This document shows, piece by piece, positions 11,403 to 22,600 of a stretch of 64,000 bases of DNA. This DNA is from Cordilura impudica (lineage: Eukaryota; Arthropoda; Insecta; Diptera; Scathophagidae): the NCBI GenBank assembly GCA_963682025.1, contig OY821518.1:141695529-141759528 (forward strand). The letters run 5' to 3'. The notes under the pieces are model-generated. The model had not been told where the DNA came from. It searched no databases and saw only the letters and a list, made by a program, of their open reading frames with translations. The first letter of the stretch is position 1; each line of letters opens with the position of its first letter. A program made the position numbers and the translations under genes.

Positions 11403-12351
11403 ATTTAACAAGAGGTCGAAATAAAAATCTAAATATTACTTATTTATCTACTTTAATTATTCAAAGCTAAACTCAAAGCGAAACGTAATTTCATTCATAA
11501 GTTCGCCTTTTTCTGGTTTTACTTTCTTGTATTGTATTACCCACACACCTGGCAACACCATTTACAATAGAATCCACACTTTGACACGTGCAACCTCAAT
11601 CATACATCAAATACAAAATACTCGTACCATGAGGAAAGTACATATTTTTTTCATTATTACATACGCTTTCATAACCTAATTCCCTATTTTCACAGAACCA
11701 ACTGGGTCCATGCTAGAAGACGCATATCGTACCACCTCAAATACGTAAGTACTCGTTTCTTCAAATATTTATTTACAAAACTCTAAATTTTTTTTTTAAA
11801 TATCACATTGGTGTGATACCTTGGACACAGACCAGGTAATGTGTTTGCTGGAAAACCCAAAATTGGTGATAAAAAGGAGGGTGGCCCTACAGACAAATTA
11901 GGGAGCCAGGCAAAACCGAATGGCTTTAAATAAAACTGCAAAACTCTACAAAAAAAAAAATACTGACGCATTATCATTCGAAGCCAAGCAAGTTTATGAA
12001 AAATAAAAATGTAAATCTGAAAAACGGCCTGAATTGGTAGAGAAATTATGCAGGGTATGCTCAATTTTGTAGTGGCTTCTATCAAAGAACCTAAAGACGA
12101 TAATGGTTACCTTCACCCGAGAACACCAATTGTTCTCATCCTCTGGTCATAGGCAATAGAAGAGGGTCTACAATACCCAGAACTACAATTGCCCCGAACC
12201 ACCGCAACAGTATTTTAATGAAAAACTTTGAAAAACTTAATTTTATTGTTATTACTGTCAAAGATGTCCAAGTTTGTCTTTAATTAGTTTATTAAATCCA
12301 ATAAAATTAAATCCAAAGTTTATGAAAATACATATAAAAGAAACTTTAATT
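11403..12351. other. Gene-free stretch
   Basis: No recognised gene or repeat family. A 100-codon minus frame (12085-11783) has no recognisable features. Confidence 0.4.
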
Positions 12352-12411
12352 GTAGAAGAAACACGTCTACTCTTTGTAAACACACATCATTGACTGCCCC
12401 TCATAACAGTT
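12352..12411 (-). repeat. Gypsy 3' LTR start (shared 60 bp)
   Basis: TGTCAACTGTTATGAGGGGC on the minus strand matches 16263-16204 with few changes. The pol stop codon (12387-12389) lies inside it, so the reading frame runs into the LTR. Confidence 0.75.
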
Positions 12412-13437
12412 GACAACTCGGCCTCTCCTGACATATCGTCCGCCTGGACGGCTTCATCTGATGCATCTTCCCCTTCACTATCGGACTCTAGATCAATATC
12501 AGGATTTCCATGACACCATGGTCTCATATGATCGGCTGACATGACGTTACAATATTTTCGTTGTGTTATAGACGAATCTGGTAAATCTTCTACAATGTAT
12601 CGGTCGTTTCCCATTATTTTAGTTACAACATACGGAACTTTGTATTTTGGATCTAATTTGTGTGATTCGCCTGTAGTTTTCCGTCGAGTATCTTAAGGAG
12701 TTGAGAAACGTTTGATTTGCCCTTTCGGTCTGACCATTTGCCCTGGGAGTTCGGACTGCCGTTTGAATGTGTCGAATACCATATTTGTCAACAAAACGAT
12801 GAAACTCAGCGGAAGTAAATGCAGTGCCCCGATCTGATGTTATCCTCAAAGGTTGACCAAAAATTGACATCACCTCTCGCAGCGCTGTGATAACCGGTGT
12901 TGTTTTCGTATTTCGAGTTGCTTTTATTATAGTATACTTAGTATACTTACTGAATGAGCATACGATTACCAGTACATACAAATTACCCTTTTTACTTTTT
13001 GGAAATGGACCCAAGTGATCAATGTGGATACTTCTAAACGGAATTGGTAGAACTTCATCGATATGTAACTGGCCTTCAGGTTTACCACCTTTTCCTTTAT
13101 TGTAGCAGCATTCTGGACACGATTGTATATAGGATTTGACGTAACATCGCATTCGTGGGAACCAAAAATCCCGTTGGAGTCTATCCAATGTTTTTTCAAG
13201 ACTAAAGTGCCCAAAGTCATCATGACAAGCTTTTGTTATTCGCCAACGTACCTTCTGTGTCCCAGCCACCTTCCGATACAAGCGTCCACCATCGATTATG
13301 TAATCCGTTTTGATCTGCGCCTCCTTGGTAGAACTAGCATCGGACTGGCCATTAAGCACTTTGATGATACTCTTTAACTTTTCATCCGTCATTTCAAGTT
13401 GGTATACCCAATCGTTAATTTCCGGAGATATAACCAT
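12387..13437 (-). pseudogene. Gypsy integrase and pol C-terminus
   Basis: The frame 13437-12619 is an integrase with its zinc domain (HDDFGHFSLEKT then CPECC) and a complete acidic triad in context: HIDHLGPFP, TSDRGTAF, NGQTERANQT. A second frame, 12614-12387, carries the chromodomain-less tail DRYIVEDLPDSSITQRKY then DHMRPW and an acidic end. The two are out of frame by a small indel near 12615-12700. In living elements this enzyme inserts the cDNA into the genome. It is the best preserved part of the element. Confidence 0.85.
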
Positions 13438-13557
13438 AACCTTTTCAGCAACTGTCTGCGTAGGATCAGGGTAAAGTTGGACTTCTGCTCATGCCATCAA
13501 TATGTGGCATTTTTGCACCTGCTCGATGAACCATGATATAGTCAAACTCCTGAAGCT

Positions 13558-14139
13558 TTAACCACCACCTAGCAATACGTGGCGGTAATGGTGACGTTGC
13601 TTTAGTCGTAACCACTGCATTACAATAAGGCGCAATAAATAAATTCGAAGTCTTTCGACCGTTTCGACTATCACCAAGACCTCCAATTCATGACTTGCGT
13701 ATCGGCTTTCAGCTTCATTACACTGGCGACTATAATAAAATACTGGACGAAAATTTTTACTTTCCAATTGTAACAGAATTCCTGCTAAACCAACACTACT
13801 AGCGTCGGTGTGAACTTGGTGTGTTCTGTTAACATCAAATAGAGCTAAAACTGGTTGAGATGTAATGAGGTATTTTAACTTAGTAAATGCATGATGCTGT
13901 TCGGTTTGCCAGCTGAATATAGCATTTATGAGTCCAAATGGCATCACATTATATTCATACAGTCCTTCTGGAGTTATAAACGCTGTATACTTCTTAGTCT
14001 CATCACTCAATGGTATTTGATAGTATCCAGGGTGGTGTTCCTCGACAATAGGCATCGAATATTGTTTTTTTACTGTTACCGAGTTTAATGTTCGATAATC
14101 TGTGCACATACGGCTTTCACCATTCGCCTTTTTCACCAA
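13558..14139 (-). pseudogene. Gypsy reverse transcriptase/RNase H with RT core deleted
   Basis: The start matches RT fingers (MCTDYRTLNSVTVKKQYSMP). PIVEEH is then joined directly to GYYQIPLS, and MPFGLINAIFS directly to WQTEQHHAFTKLK. Both the block before GYYQIPL and the whole block holding the YxDD active site are therefore missing, while the frame stays open. RNase H follows with VHTDASSVGLAGILLQ. The enzyme cannot polymerise. Confidence 0.85.
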
Positions 14140-14145
14140 CAGTAC

Positions 14146-14931
14146 CTACGCAGCATGTGGAGAGTTACTTTTCCGGATTATATCATAGCGCAACAAATTG
14201 TCAAGAATATCTGATAATGTTTCCCCCTGGCTAAAAGGAACCTGATACCTCCTACCAATTATTGGCTGCTCAGTAGATACACAAGTATTTTTGCAACGTC
14301 CCAATTTCTGTAGATTTTCAGTGAAGTAACTACTATACTCTCTCAGTAAACTACGTATCGACAATCTTTGCTCCTCGTCAATTTCCGCACCTATCTTGAA
14401 TTTGTCATTTTCAGCTGACTCTATTTTCAAAACACCAGATTCAATAATCAATCGATGGTCATCTTTGCATAAAATGTATCTTCCCAACAGCATATCGTAA
14501 GGCATTATTCCATCAGGTATGATGTACACATTTACCTTCATATTTTCGCCATCTAAGATTATTGTGCCTTCAAACATTTCCAATACTTCAACTGCAGATC
14601 CATCAAAACCATTCATACGCTTTAATGTGGGCTGGAGAGACACATTTCCCGGAACAGTCGCTTTACTCATCAAAGTGAAATCGCTTCCTGTATCTAAAAA
14701 AGCCGAAAAATTTATTTTGTTAAGTATTACCTGTTTCATGACAGGAGGAAAGCTTTTCTCCTTGGGTTCCGCTTTCATGGTTGCCACTGTTGCCTTAGCT
14801 CTGCATTGACTAGCATCATGACCAACTCTGGAGCAGATGTTGCACTTTTGTTTTCTCGGAGGTTGTGGACATTTTGCAGCCATATGTCCCCAGTTGTTGC
14901 AGTTAAAAAACCTTGGGTCATCTACGTTCAT
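14146..14931 (-). pseudogene. Gypsy nucleocapsid zinc knuckles, aspartic protease and RT N-terminus
   Basis: Two CCHC knuckles are visible: FNCNNWGHMAAKC, whose first Cys has become Phe, and the intact CNICSRVGHDASQC. Protease follows with the active-site FLDTGSDFTLM at about residue 80, then MLLGRYIL, then the RT leader ILDNLLRYDIIRKSNSPHAA. The frame ends at a stop just before the RT frame at 14139, an apparent single lesion. Confidence 0.85.
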
Positions 14932-14946
14932 TATTTTGTTCAGGCT

Positions 14947-15489
14947 TTATAAATTTTGGATCTTCTTCAATTCTATTCTCAATTTTCTTGCCGGTACTGA
15001 TATTGACATATTTTCAAATGAATTCAACAGTTCACTGCAACTCTGTATATTCATCGCCAGCAGCGTTCTCGTCAAATTACCATCGTTCAACCCATTTACA
15101 ATATATGAAAGAATTGATTCATCGTCTACATTGCCTCTACGACCAATGGCCAACATCGTATAATAATATTCGGTTAATGATTCACTAACATTTTGTCTCC
15201 GTGCCATCAGCTCTCGATGTACGTCAGCAATACTAATTTTACTTGGGAAATCCTTAAAAAATAAAATTTTGAATTGATGCCATGTTTCCACCACTGGTAA
15301 TGCATCAATCCAATTATTAGCAAGACCCTTTATCTTATGGTACACAGCAAATAATATTATGTCATCAGACCACCCACGTAACCGTTGAAGTCTTTCAATT
15401 TTATCAATGAATTGTGCCGATGTTATAGTTTTCCTTACCGGATCAAAATCAGGAATTACCAGTATATAATCCTTAAAAGCGCCGGACAT
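14947..15489 (-). pseudogene. Gypsy Gag capsid domain
   Basis: 180 codons resembling the retrotransposon Gag domain: FIDKIERLQRLRGWSDD, then KGLANNWIDALP, WHQFKILFFKDFPSK, LTEYYYTMLAIGRRG and SYIVNGLND. It lies directly upstream of the zinc-knuckle frame, so gag and pol were probably one frame or overlapping. Expected role: forms the capsid shell of the particle. Confidence 0.8.
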
Positions 15490-15734
15490 ACCTGTTGAAC
15501 CATGTGTTTGGTTAGGTGACGCCGTATGACCCTCTACATCTTCAGACCGATGATTGTTGTGGTTAATTTGTGTGTTTCTAACCTATTCTATATTCGACGG
15601 CATTCAATCAAACGCTGCACCTTCATTGTCCAAACCATTACCACTGTTGCCGTTGTTGACTTGCCCTTGTGCATTTCCAACCTGATGTGTTCGTCTGGAA
15701 TTAGCAGTCAACTGATTCACGTTTTGCGCCAAAG

Positions 15735-16064
15735 TTAGAACCACATCTCGCAGATCATCAATTTTTCGTGCCATAATTCGGTAAATGAATCGTTATTAAA
15801 GCCATGGAATTCTTCCTGCAACTCATGTTCATCAAGTTCCACTTCCTCTGCTCCATATGATTCAATTAACTTTTCAATTTTCTCACCTTTATTTCCAGAA
15901 ATATTTAATTTCTTTAATTTAAGCAATTTATTTAATTGCGTCGCCTTAAGCAAATTAATTTTCACTATCATTCTGATTTTTTTTCCGTTCACAACGTGTT
16001 GTTCTTTTTGAAATCTTTTCCTTACTGTCTTGAATTTTACCGAATTTTCGTTTAACAACACCAA
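15735..16064 (-). pseudogene. Gypsy Gag N-terminus with SAP-like motif
   Basis: 109 codons, basic, with LLKATQLNKLLKLKKLNISG then NKGEKIEKLIE, the helix-turn-helix pattern of a SAP DNA-binding motif. Some insect Gypsy Gags carry such an N-terminal motif. It is separated from the capsid frame by about 245 bases of broken coding sequence. Confidence 0.6.
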
Positions 16065-16203
16065 GCTTCCTTCGTTTTTTCTAGCAACTTCTCTTTCCCC
16101 TCTTTTTCTCAGCGTTGTTATTCTTCTCTTTTCGTTATCTATTCTCCTAGAAAAATCTAAAACTTATTTTCTATTTTCCTGTGCTTTTGCGTTGCCTGGC
16201 CTA

Positions 16204-16263
16204 GAAGAAACACGTCTGCCTTTGTAAACACACATCACTGACTGCCCCCTGATAACAGTTGAC
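16204..16263 (-). repeat. Gypsy 5' LTR start (shared 60 bp)
   Basis: TGTCAACTGTTATCAGGGGG on the minus strand, matching 12411-12352. TG is at the outer edge. Confidence 0.75.
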
Positions 16264-16495
16264 ATTACTTACATTTAATCCTGTATTTACATGCTGCCTT
16301 ATATTTACATATGTATAAGTAATAGAAAAAAATAACATTACTATTAAATAAATATTACACTAGAGAGATCTCTAAAATGGGACTTGTATATAAAATAACT
16401 TATATTTATACTTTTTGTTTATTTGGAGTTTGTAATTATATCTTTCATATTAATTAAATAAACGATTCAACGATTCAAAGAAACAAACTGCTAGC

Positions 16496-16567
16496 TGTAC
16501 CCAACATTGGTTGTAATATTGAGTTCAAAGATTTGGCACAGCTTAATTTAACACTCTTGTTTTTATT
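16496..16567 (-). repeat. R2 tail fragment supplying a possible poly(A) signal to GNAT gene 1
   Basis: CCAACATTGGTTGTAATATT and the CAGCTTAATTTAACACTCTT end match the R2 tail at 22970-23058. On the minus strand AATAAA falls at 16567-16562, about 65 bases past the stop codon of the GNAT gene. Confidence 0.6.
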
Positions 16568-16630
16568 AATTTTTAAGGAAAATCAATACTTTTCATTTAA
16601 AACTTTGTAATTCAAACATCTTAAAACTAC

Positions 16631-19600
16631 TTATTGGACGTCAATATTTGCTGGCTTATAAACCCAATAGACTTTATCAATAATTTTAAATCCTAATGTC
16701 TCAAACATGGTACGAGATGCTACATTTCCAAACACCACAGGAGCTGTAACTTCAATCCCCCTTGCAGCTAACAATTTTGACATGTAGCGGACTGCCAACT
16801 TGCCATAACCTTTACGTTTATGAGAATCTAGAACTTGAAGCAAACCAAGGGATCCCAAAGGAAGTCTGCAAAATACATGTAGACATAAGATAGGAAACAT
16901 AAACAGATTGAAAATCCGTGTTAACATATACTCATTGATATCTTACATTAAACACCATGCTACCAAATCGGTGCCTTCAAACAACCCTACAGAATCATTA
17001 CAGCGTATTAACAATTTTACAAATTCTACAGATCCAGGACTTCTATGTGGCCATATGTCGTTAATCTGTTCCGCATTACCTTCTTCCAACGGCTTTAAGC
17101 TTATGTTATCTGGAATACTGCAAAAGGAATTTAGAATTAATTTCATTTACATATATTTTAAAGCAAAAGTACTTACTCTATTGTAAACGTTAACGCTTCG
17201 TTCTGGGGAATATGATACCACACGGTTCCAGTAAGTTGAACTGATTCCTTCTTCAAGCCGGAGTTAGTAAAATGTTGTTCAACTGCGGGTAATATATGTT
17301 CTTGAAATCCTGCTATCAAATAATTTTTTGAAGAATCAAAGCAATTAAGAGCTTTCACCAAACGCTCTTGACTGTCGCTACAAGTATTGCAGTATATTTG
17401 ATTGTAGAACTAAAATTATGAACACACATATAGGTAGATAGCGTTAGCTGAAATGCACAACGACGTAACTAAAAATTTTGTTTTTTTATGGGAGAAGAAG
17501 CAAAAAATTTTTGTTGTTAACGAGTACATGCGCTTCTAGTTTAGTTCTATTGATTTTATTTACCAAACTGGGGTCACATTGCCGCAAAAAATCGAGTAAA
17601 ATCAATCGAAATTCCATATTTTTGTTTATTATTTAAAGAAGACGGACAAACTTCAGACCTGGTTTCACTTTTATTCTTAGCCAGGGGCCATAATTCGTTA
17701 AGTGTGACAAAATAAGATTATTCTTAGTATTTTATTTTTGAAAAAAAAAATTTAATTTTGATCGAAAAATGTCGATAACGAATGCGACTATTAGATCCCT
17801 TGCTATTATTGATCGTATGAGTCTAATAATGTGAACGGAAATGGCATTTGATCAATCAAAATACAGATTTTAAATTTTTTGTTATTATGTAAGTTACGTT
17901 ATGTTGTATGTTAGTTAGGTGTACAAATTTCATTAAAATTTAATTAATGTCATTTGTTAGATTTTGGCGTCATTTTCAGACGTAAGGCAATTAATACTGT
18001 AATTAAGATACAAATTTTGATTTTTTGTTTTCAATGGTGCGTGGTAGAGAAGAAGACATATATTTCTAAAATTCATAACTACACTGTATTCCTAATCGGA
18101 CCGGTTTGATAATGCCTTAATTAAAAAATTATTACTTTTTATACCCTCCACACCTCAGTGGCAGAGGGTATATATAGGTTTGTCATTCCGTTTGCAACAT
18201 ATCAAAATAAATTTCTGGGACCCCAAAACAATATATTTTCTTGATCATTATAAAAAGGGAAGTTGATTTACCGATGACCGTCTGTCCGCCTGTCTGTGGA
18301 AATCATGATCATGCCGTCAATATCCAAGCTAGACCGTCCGTTGAATTAAATCGTTTATTAACATCCCAAAGGAGCTGCTATTTAAAATCGTCAAAATCGG
18401 TCAAAGGAGTCACGAGTTATGAATGAAACTTTGAAAAAACTCTTGAAAAAATAAAATTTTTCAGTGTATTTGATGCTTTTCTTAGGATATGTTGTATATG
18501 CTGTAATTCTTCGTATTGTTGAAGTCATTAAATACTTAAAAATTAAAAATTAAAAATTAAAAATTAAAAATTACAAATTACAAATTAAAAATTAAAAATT
18601 AAAAAATAAAAATTAATAATTAAAAATTAAAAATTAAAAATTAAAAATTCAAAATTAAAAATTAAAAATTAAAAATTAAAAATTAAAAATTAAAAATTAA
18701 AAATTAAAAATTAAAAATTAAAAATTAAAAATTAAAAATTAAAAATTAAAAATTAAAAATTAAAAATTAAAAATTAAAAATTAAAAATTAAAAATTAAAA
18801 ATTAAAAATTAAAAATTAAAAATTAAAAATTAAAAATTAAAAATTAAAAATTAAAAATTAAAAATTAAAAATTAAAAATTAAAAATTAAAAATTAAAAAT
18901 TAAAAATTAAAAATTAAAAATTAAAAATTAAAAATTAAAAATTAAAAATTAAAAATTAAAAATTAAAAATTAAAAATTAAAAATTAAAAATTAAAAATTA
19001 AAAATTAAAAATTAAAAATTAAAAATTAAAAATTAAAAATTAAAAATTAAAAATTAAAAATTAAAAATTAAAAATTAAAAATTAAAAATTAAAAATTAAA
19101 AATTAAAAATTAAAAATTAAAAATTAAAAATTAAAAATTAAAAATTAAAAATTAAAAATTAAAAATTAAAAATTAAAAATTAAAAATTATAAATTAAAAA
19201 TTAAAAATTATAAATTATAAATTATAAATTAAAAATTAAAAATTAAAAATTAAAAATTAAAAATTAAAAATTAAAAATTAAAAATTAAAAATTAAAAATT
19301 AAAAATTAAAAATTAAAAATTAAAAATTAAAAATCTAAAATTAAAAATTAAAAATTAAAAATTAAAAATTAAAAATTAAAAATTAAAAACTAAAAATTAA
19401 AAATTAAAAATTAAAAATTAAAAATTAAAAATTAAAAATTAAAAATTAAAAATTAAAAATTAAAAATTAAAAATTAAAAATTAAAAATTAAAAATTAAAA
19501 ATTAAAAATTAAAAATTAAAAATTAAAAATTAAAAATTAAAAATTAAAAATTAAAAATTAAAAATTAAAAATTAAAAATTAAAAATTAAAAATTAAAAAT

Positions 19601-22600
19601 TAAAAATTAAAAATTAAAAATTAAAAATTAAAAATTAAAAATTAAAAATTAAAAATTAAAAATTAAAAATTAAAAATTAAAAATTAAAAATTAAAAATTA
19701 AAAATTAAAAATTAAAAATTAAAAATTAAAAATTAAAAATTAAAAATTAAAAATTAAAAATTAAAAATTAAAAATTAAAAATTAAAAATTAAAAATTAAA
19801 AATTAAAAATTAAAAATTAAAAATTAAAAATTAAAAATTAAAAATTAAAAATTAAAAATTAAAAATTAAAAATTAAAAATTAAAAATTAAAAATTAAAAA
19901 TTAAAAATTATAAATTATAAATTAAAAATTAAAAATTAAAAATTATAAATTATAAATTATAAATTATAAATTATAAATTATAAATTAAAAATTAAAAATT
20001 AAAAATTAAAAATTAAAAATTAAAAATTTAAAATTAAAAATTAAAAATTAAAAATTAAAAATTAAAAATTAAAAATTAAAAATTAAAAATTAAAAATTAA
20101 AAATTAAAAATTAAAAATTAAAAATTAAAAATTAAAAATTAAAAATTAAAAATCTAAAATTAAAAATTAAAAATTAAAAATTAAAAATTAAAAATTAAAA
20201 ATTAAAAATTAAAAATTAAAAATTAAAAATTAAAAATTAAAAATTAAAAATTAAAAATTAAAAATTAAAAATTAAAAATTAAAAATTAAAAATTAAAAAT
20301 TAAAAATTAAAAATTAAAAATTAAAAATTAAAAATTAAAAATTAAAAATTAAAAATTAAAAATTAAAAATTAAAAATTAAAAATTAAAAATTAAAAATTA
20401 AAAATTAAAAATTAAAAATTAAAAATTAAAAATTAAAAATTAAAAATTAAAAATTAAAATTAAAAATTAAAAATTAAAAATTAAAAATTAAAAATTAAAA
20501 ATTAAAAATTAAAAATTAAAAATTAAAAATTAAAAATTAAAAATTAAAAATTAAAAATTAAAAATTAAAAATTAAAAATTAAAAATTAAAAATTAAAAAT
20601 TAAAAATTAAAAATTAAAAATTAAAAATTAAAAATTAAAAATTAAAAATTAAAAATTAAAAATTAAAAATTAAAAATTAAAAATTAAAAATTAAAAATTA
20701 AAAATTAAAAATTAAAAATTAAAAATTAAAAATTAAAAATTAAAAATTAAAAATTAAAAATTAAAAATTAAAAATTGAAAATTAAAAATTAAAAATTAAA
20801 AATTAAAATTTAAAAATTAAAAATTAAAAATTAGAAATTAAAAATTAAAAATTAAAAATTAAAAATTAAAAATTAAAAATTAAAAATTAAAAATTAAAAA
20901 TTAAAAATTAAAAATTAAAAATTAAAAATTAAAAATTAAAAATTAAAAATTAAAAATTAAAAATTAAAAAATAAAAATTAAAAAATAAAAATTAAAAATT
21001 AAAAATTAAAAATTAAAAATTAAAAATTAAAAATTAAAAATTTAAAATTAAAAATTTAAAATTAAAAATTAAAAATTAAAAATTAAAAATTAAAAATTAA
21101 AAATTAAAAATTAAAAATTAAAAATTAAAAATTAAAAATTACATATTAAAAATTAAAAATTAAACATTAAAAATTAAAAATTAAAAATTAAAATTAAAAA
21201 TTAAAAATTAAAAATTAAAAATTAAAAATTAAAAATTAAAAATTAAAAATTAAAAATTAAAAATTAAAAATTAAAAATTAAAAATTAAAAATTAAAAATT
21301 AAAAATTAAAAATTAAAAATTAAAAATTAAAAATTAAAAATTAAAAATTAAAAATTAAAAATTAAAAATTAAAAATTAAAAATTAAAAATTAAAAATTAA
21401 AAATTAAAAATTAAAAATTAAAAATTAAAAATTAAAAATTAAAAACTAAAAATTAAAAACTAAAAATTAAAAATTAAAAATTAAAAATTAAAAATTAAAA
21501 ATTAAAAATTAAAAATTAAAAATTAAAAATTAAAAATTAAAAATTAAAAATTAAAAATTAAAAATTAAAAATTAAAAATTAAAAATTAAAAATTAAAAAT
21601 TAAAAATTAAAAATTAAAAATTAAAAATTAAAAATTAAAAATTAAAAATTAAAAATTAAAAATTAAAAATTAAAAATTAAAAATTAAAAATTAAAAATTA
21701 AAAATTAAAAATTAAAAATTAAAAATTAAAAATTAAAAATTAAAAATTAAAAATTAAAAATTAAAAATTAAAAATTAAAAATTAAAAATTAAAAATTAAA
21801 AATTAAAAATTAAAAATTAAAAATTAAAAATTAAAAATTAAAAATTATAAATTAAAAATTAAAAATTATAAATTATAAATTATAAATTAAAAATTAAAAA
21901 TTAAAAATTAAAAATTAAAAATTTAAAATTAAAAATTAAAAATTAAAAATTAAAAATTAAAAATTAAAAATTAAAAATTAAAAATTAAAAATTAAAAATT
22001 AAAAATTAAAAATTAAAAATTAAAAATTAAAAATCTAAAATTAAAAATTAAAAATTAAAAATTAAAAATTAAAAATTAAAAATTAAAAATTAAAAATTAA
22101 AAATTAAAAATTAAAAATTAAAAATTAAAAATTAAAAATTAAAAATTAAAAATTAAAAATTAAAAATTAAAAATTAAAAATTAAAAATTAAAAATTAAAA
22201 ATTAAAAATTAAAAATTAAAAATTAAAAATTAAAAATTAAAAATTAAAAATTAAAAATTAAAAATTAAAAATTAAAAATTAAAAATTAAAAATTAAAAAT
22301 TAAAAATTAAAAATTAAAAATTAAAAATTAAAAATTAAAAATTAAAAATTAAAAATTAAAAATTAAAAATTAAAAATTAAAAATTAAAAATTAAAAATTA
22401 AAAATTAAAAATTAAAAATTAAAAATTAAAAATTAAAAATTAAAAATTAAAAATTAAAAATTAAAAATTAAAAATTAAAAATTAAAAATTAAAAATTAAA
22501 AATTAAAAATTAAAAATTAAAAATTAAAAATTAAAAATTAAAAATTAAAAATTAAAAATTAAAAATTAAAAATTACTTGCTAATTCAGATAAAAATATTT

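Larger units (their letters stand above)
12352..16263 (-). mobile_element. Ty3/Gypsy LTR retrotransposon, decayed
   Basis: A 60 bp segment starting TGTCAACTGTTAT on the minus strand occurs at 16263-16204 and 12411-12352. It is flanked internally by gag, protease, RT/RNase H and integrase in Gypsy order, so it is the start of the LTR. Beyond these 60 bp the two ends differ, meaning at least one LTR is truncated or rearranged. All coding is on the minus strand and split into five frames. Confidence 0.85.

Noticed and set aside
11783..12085. 100-codon minus frame
   Set aside because: No motif and no family resemblance; expected by chance over this length.
17564..17617. Short first exon (18 codons) that splices in phase to exon 2 of GNAT gene 1
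   Set aside because: It would give a 230-residue protein lacking the N-terminal domain that the paralogue has. The exon at 24492-24689 supplies that domain in the right phase. Kept only as a possible alternative start.
18536..22574. Assembly artefact or low-quality filler
   Set aside because: The ordered variant units and clean borders at both ends argue for real satellite DNA, though true length needs long reads.
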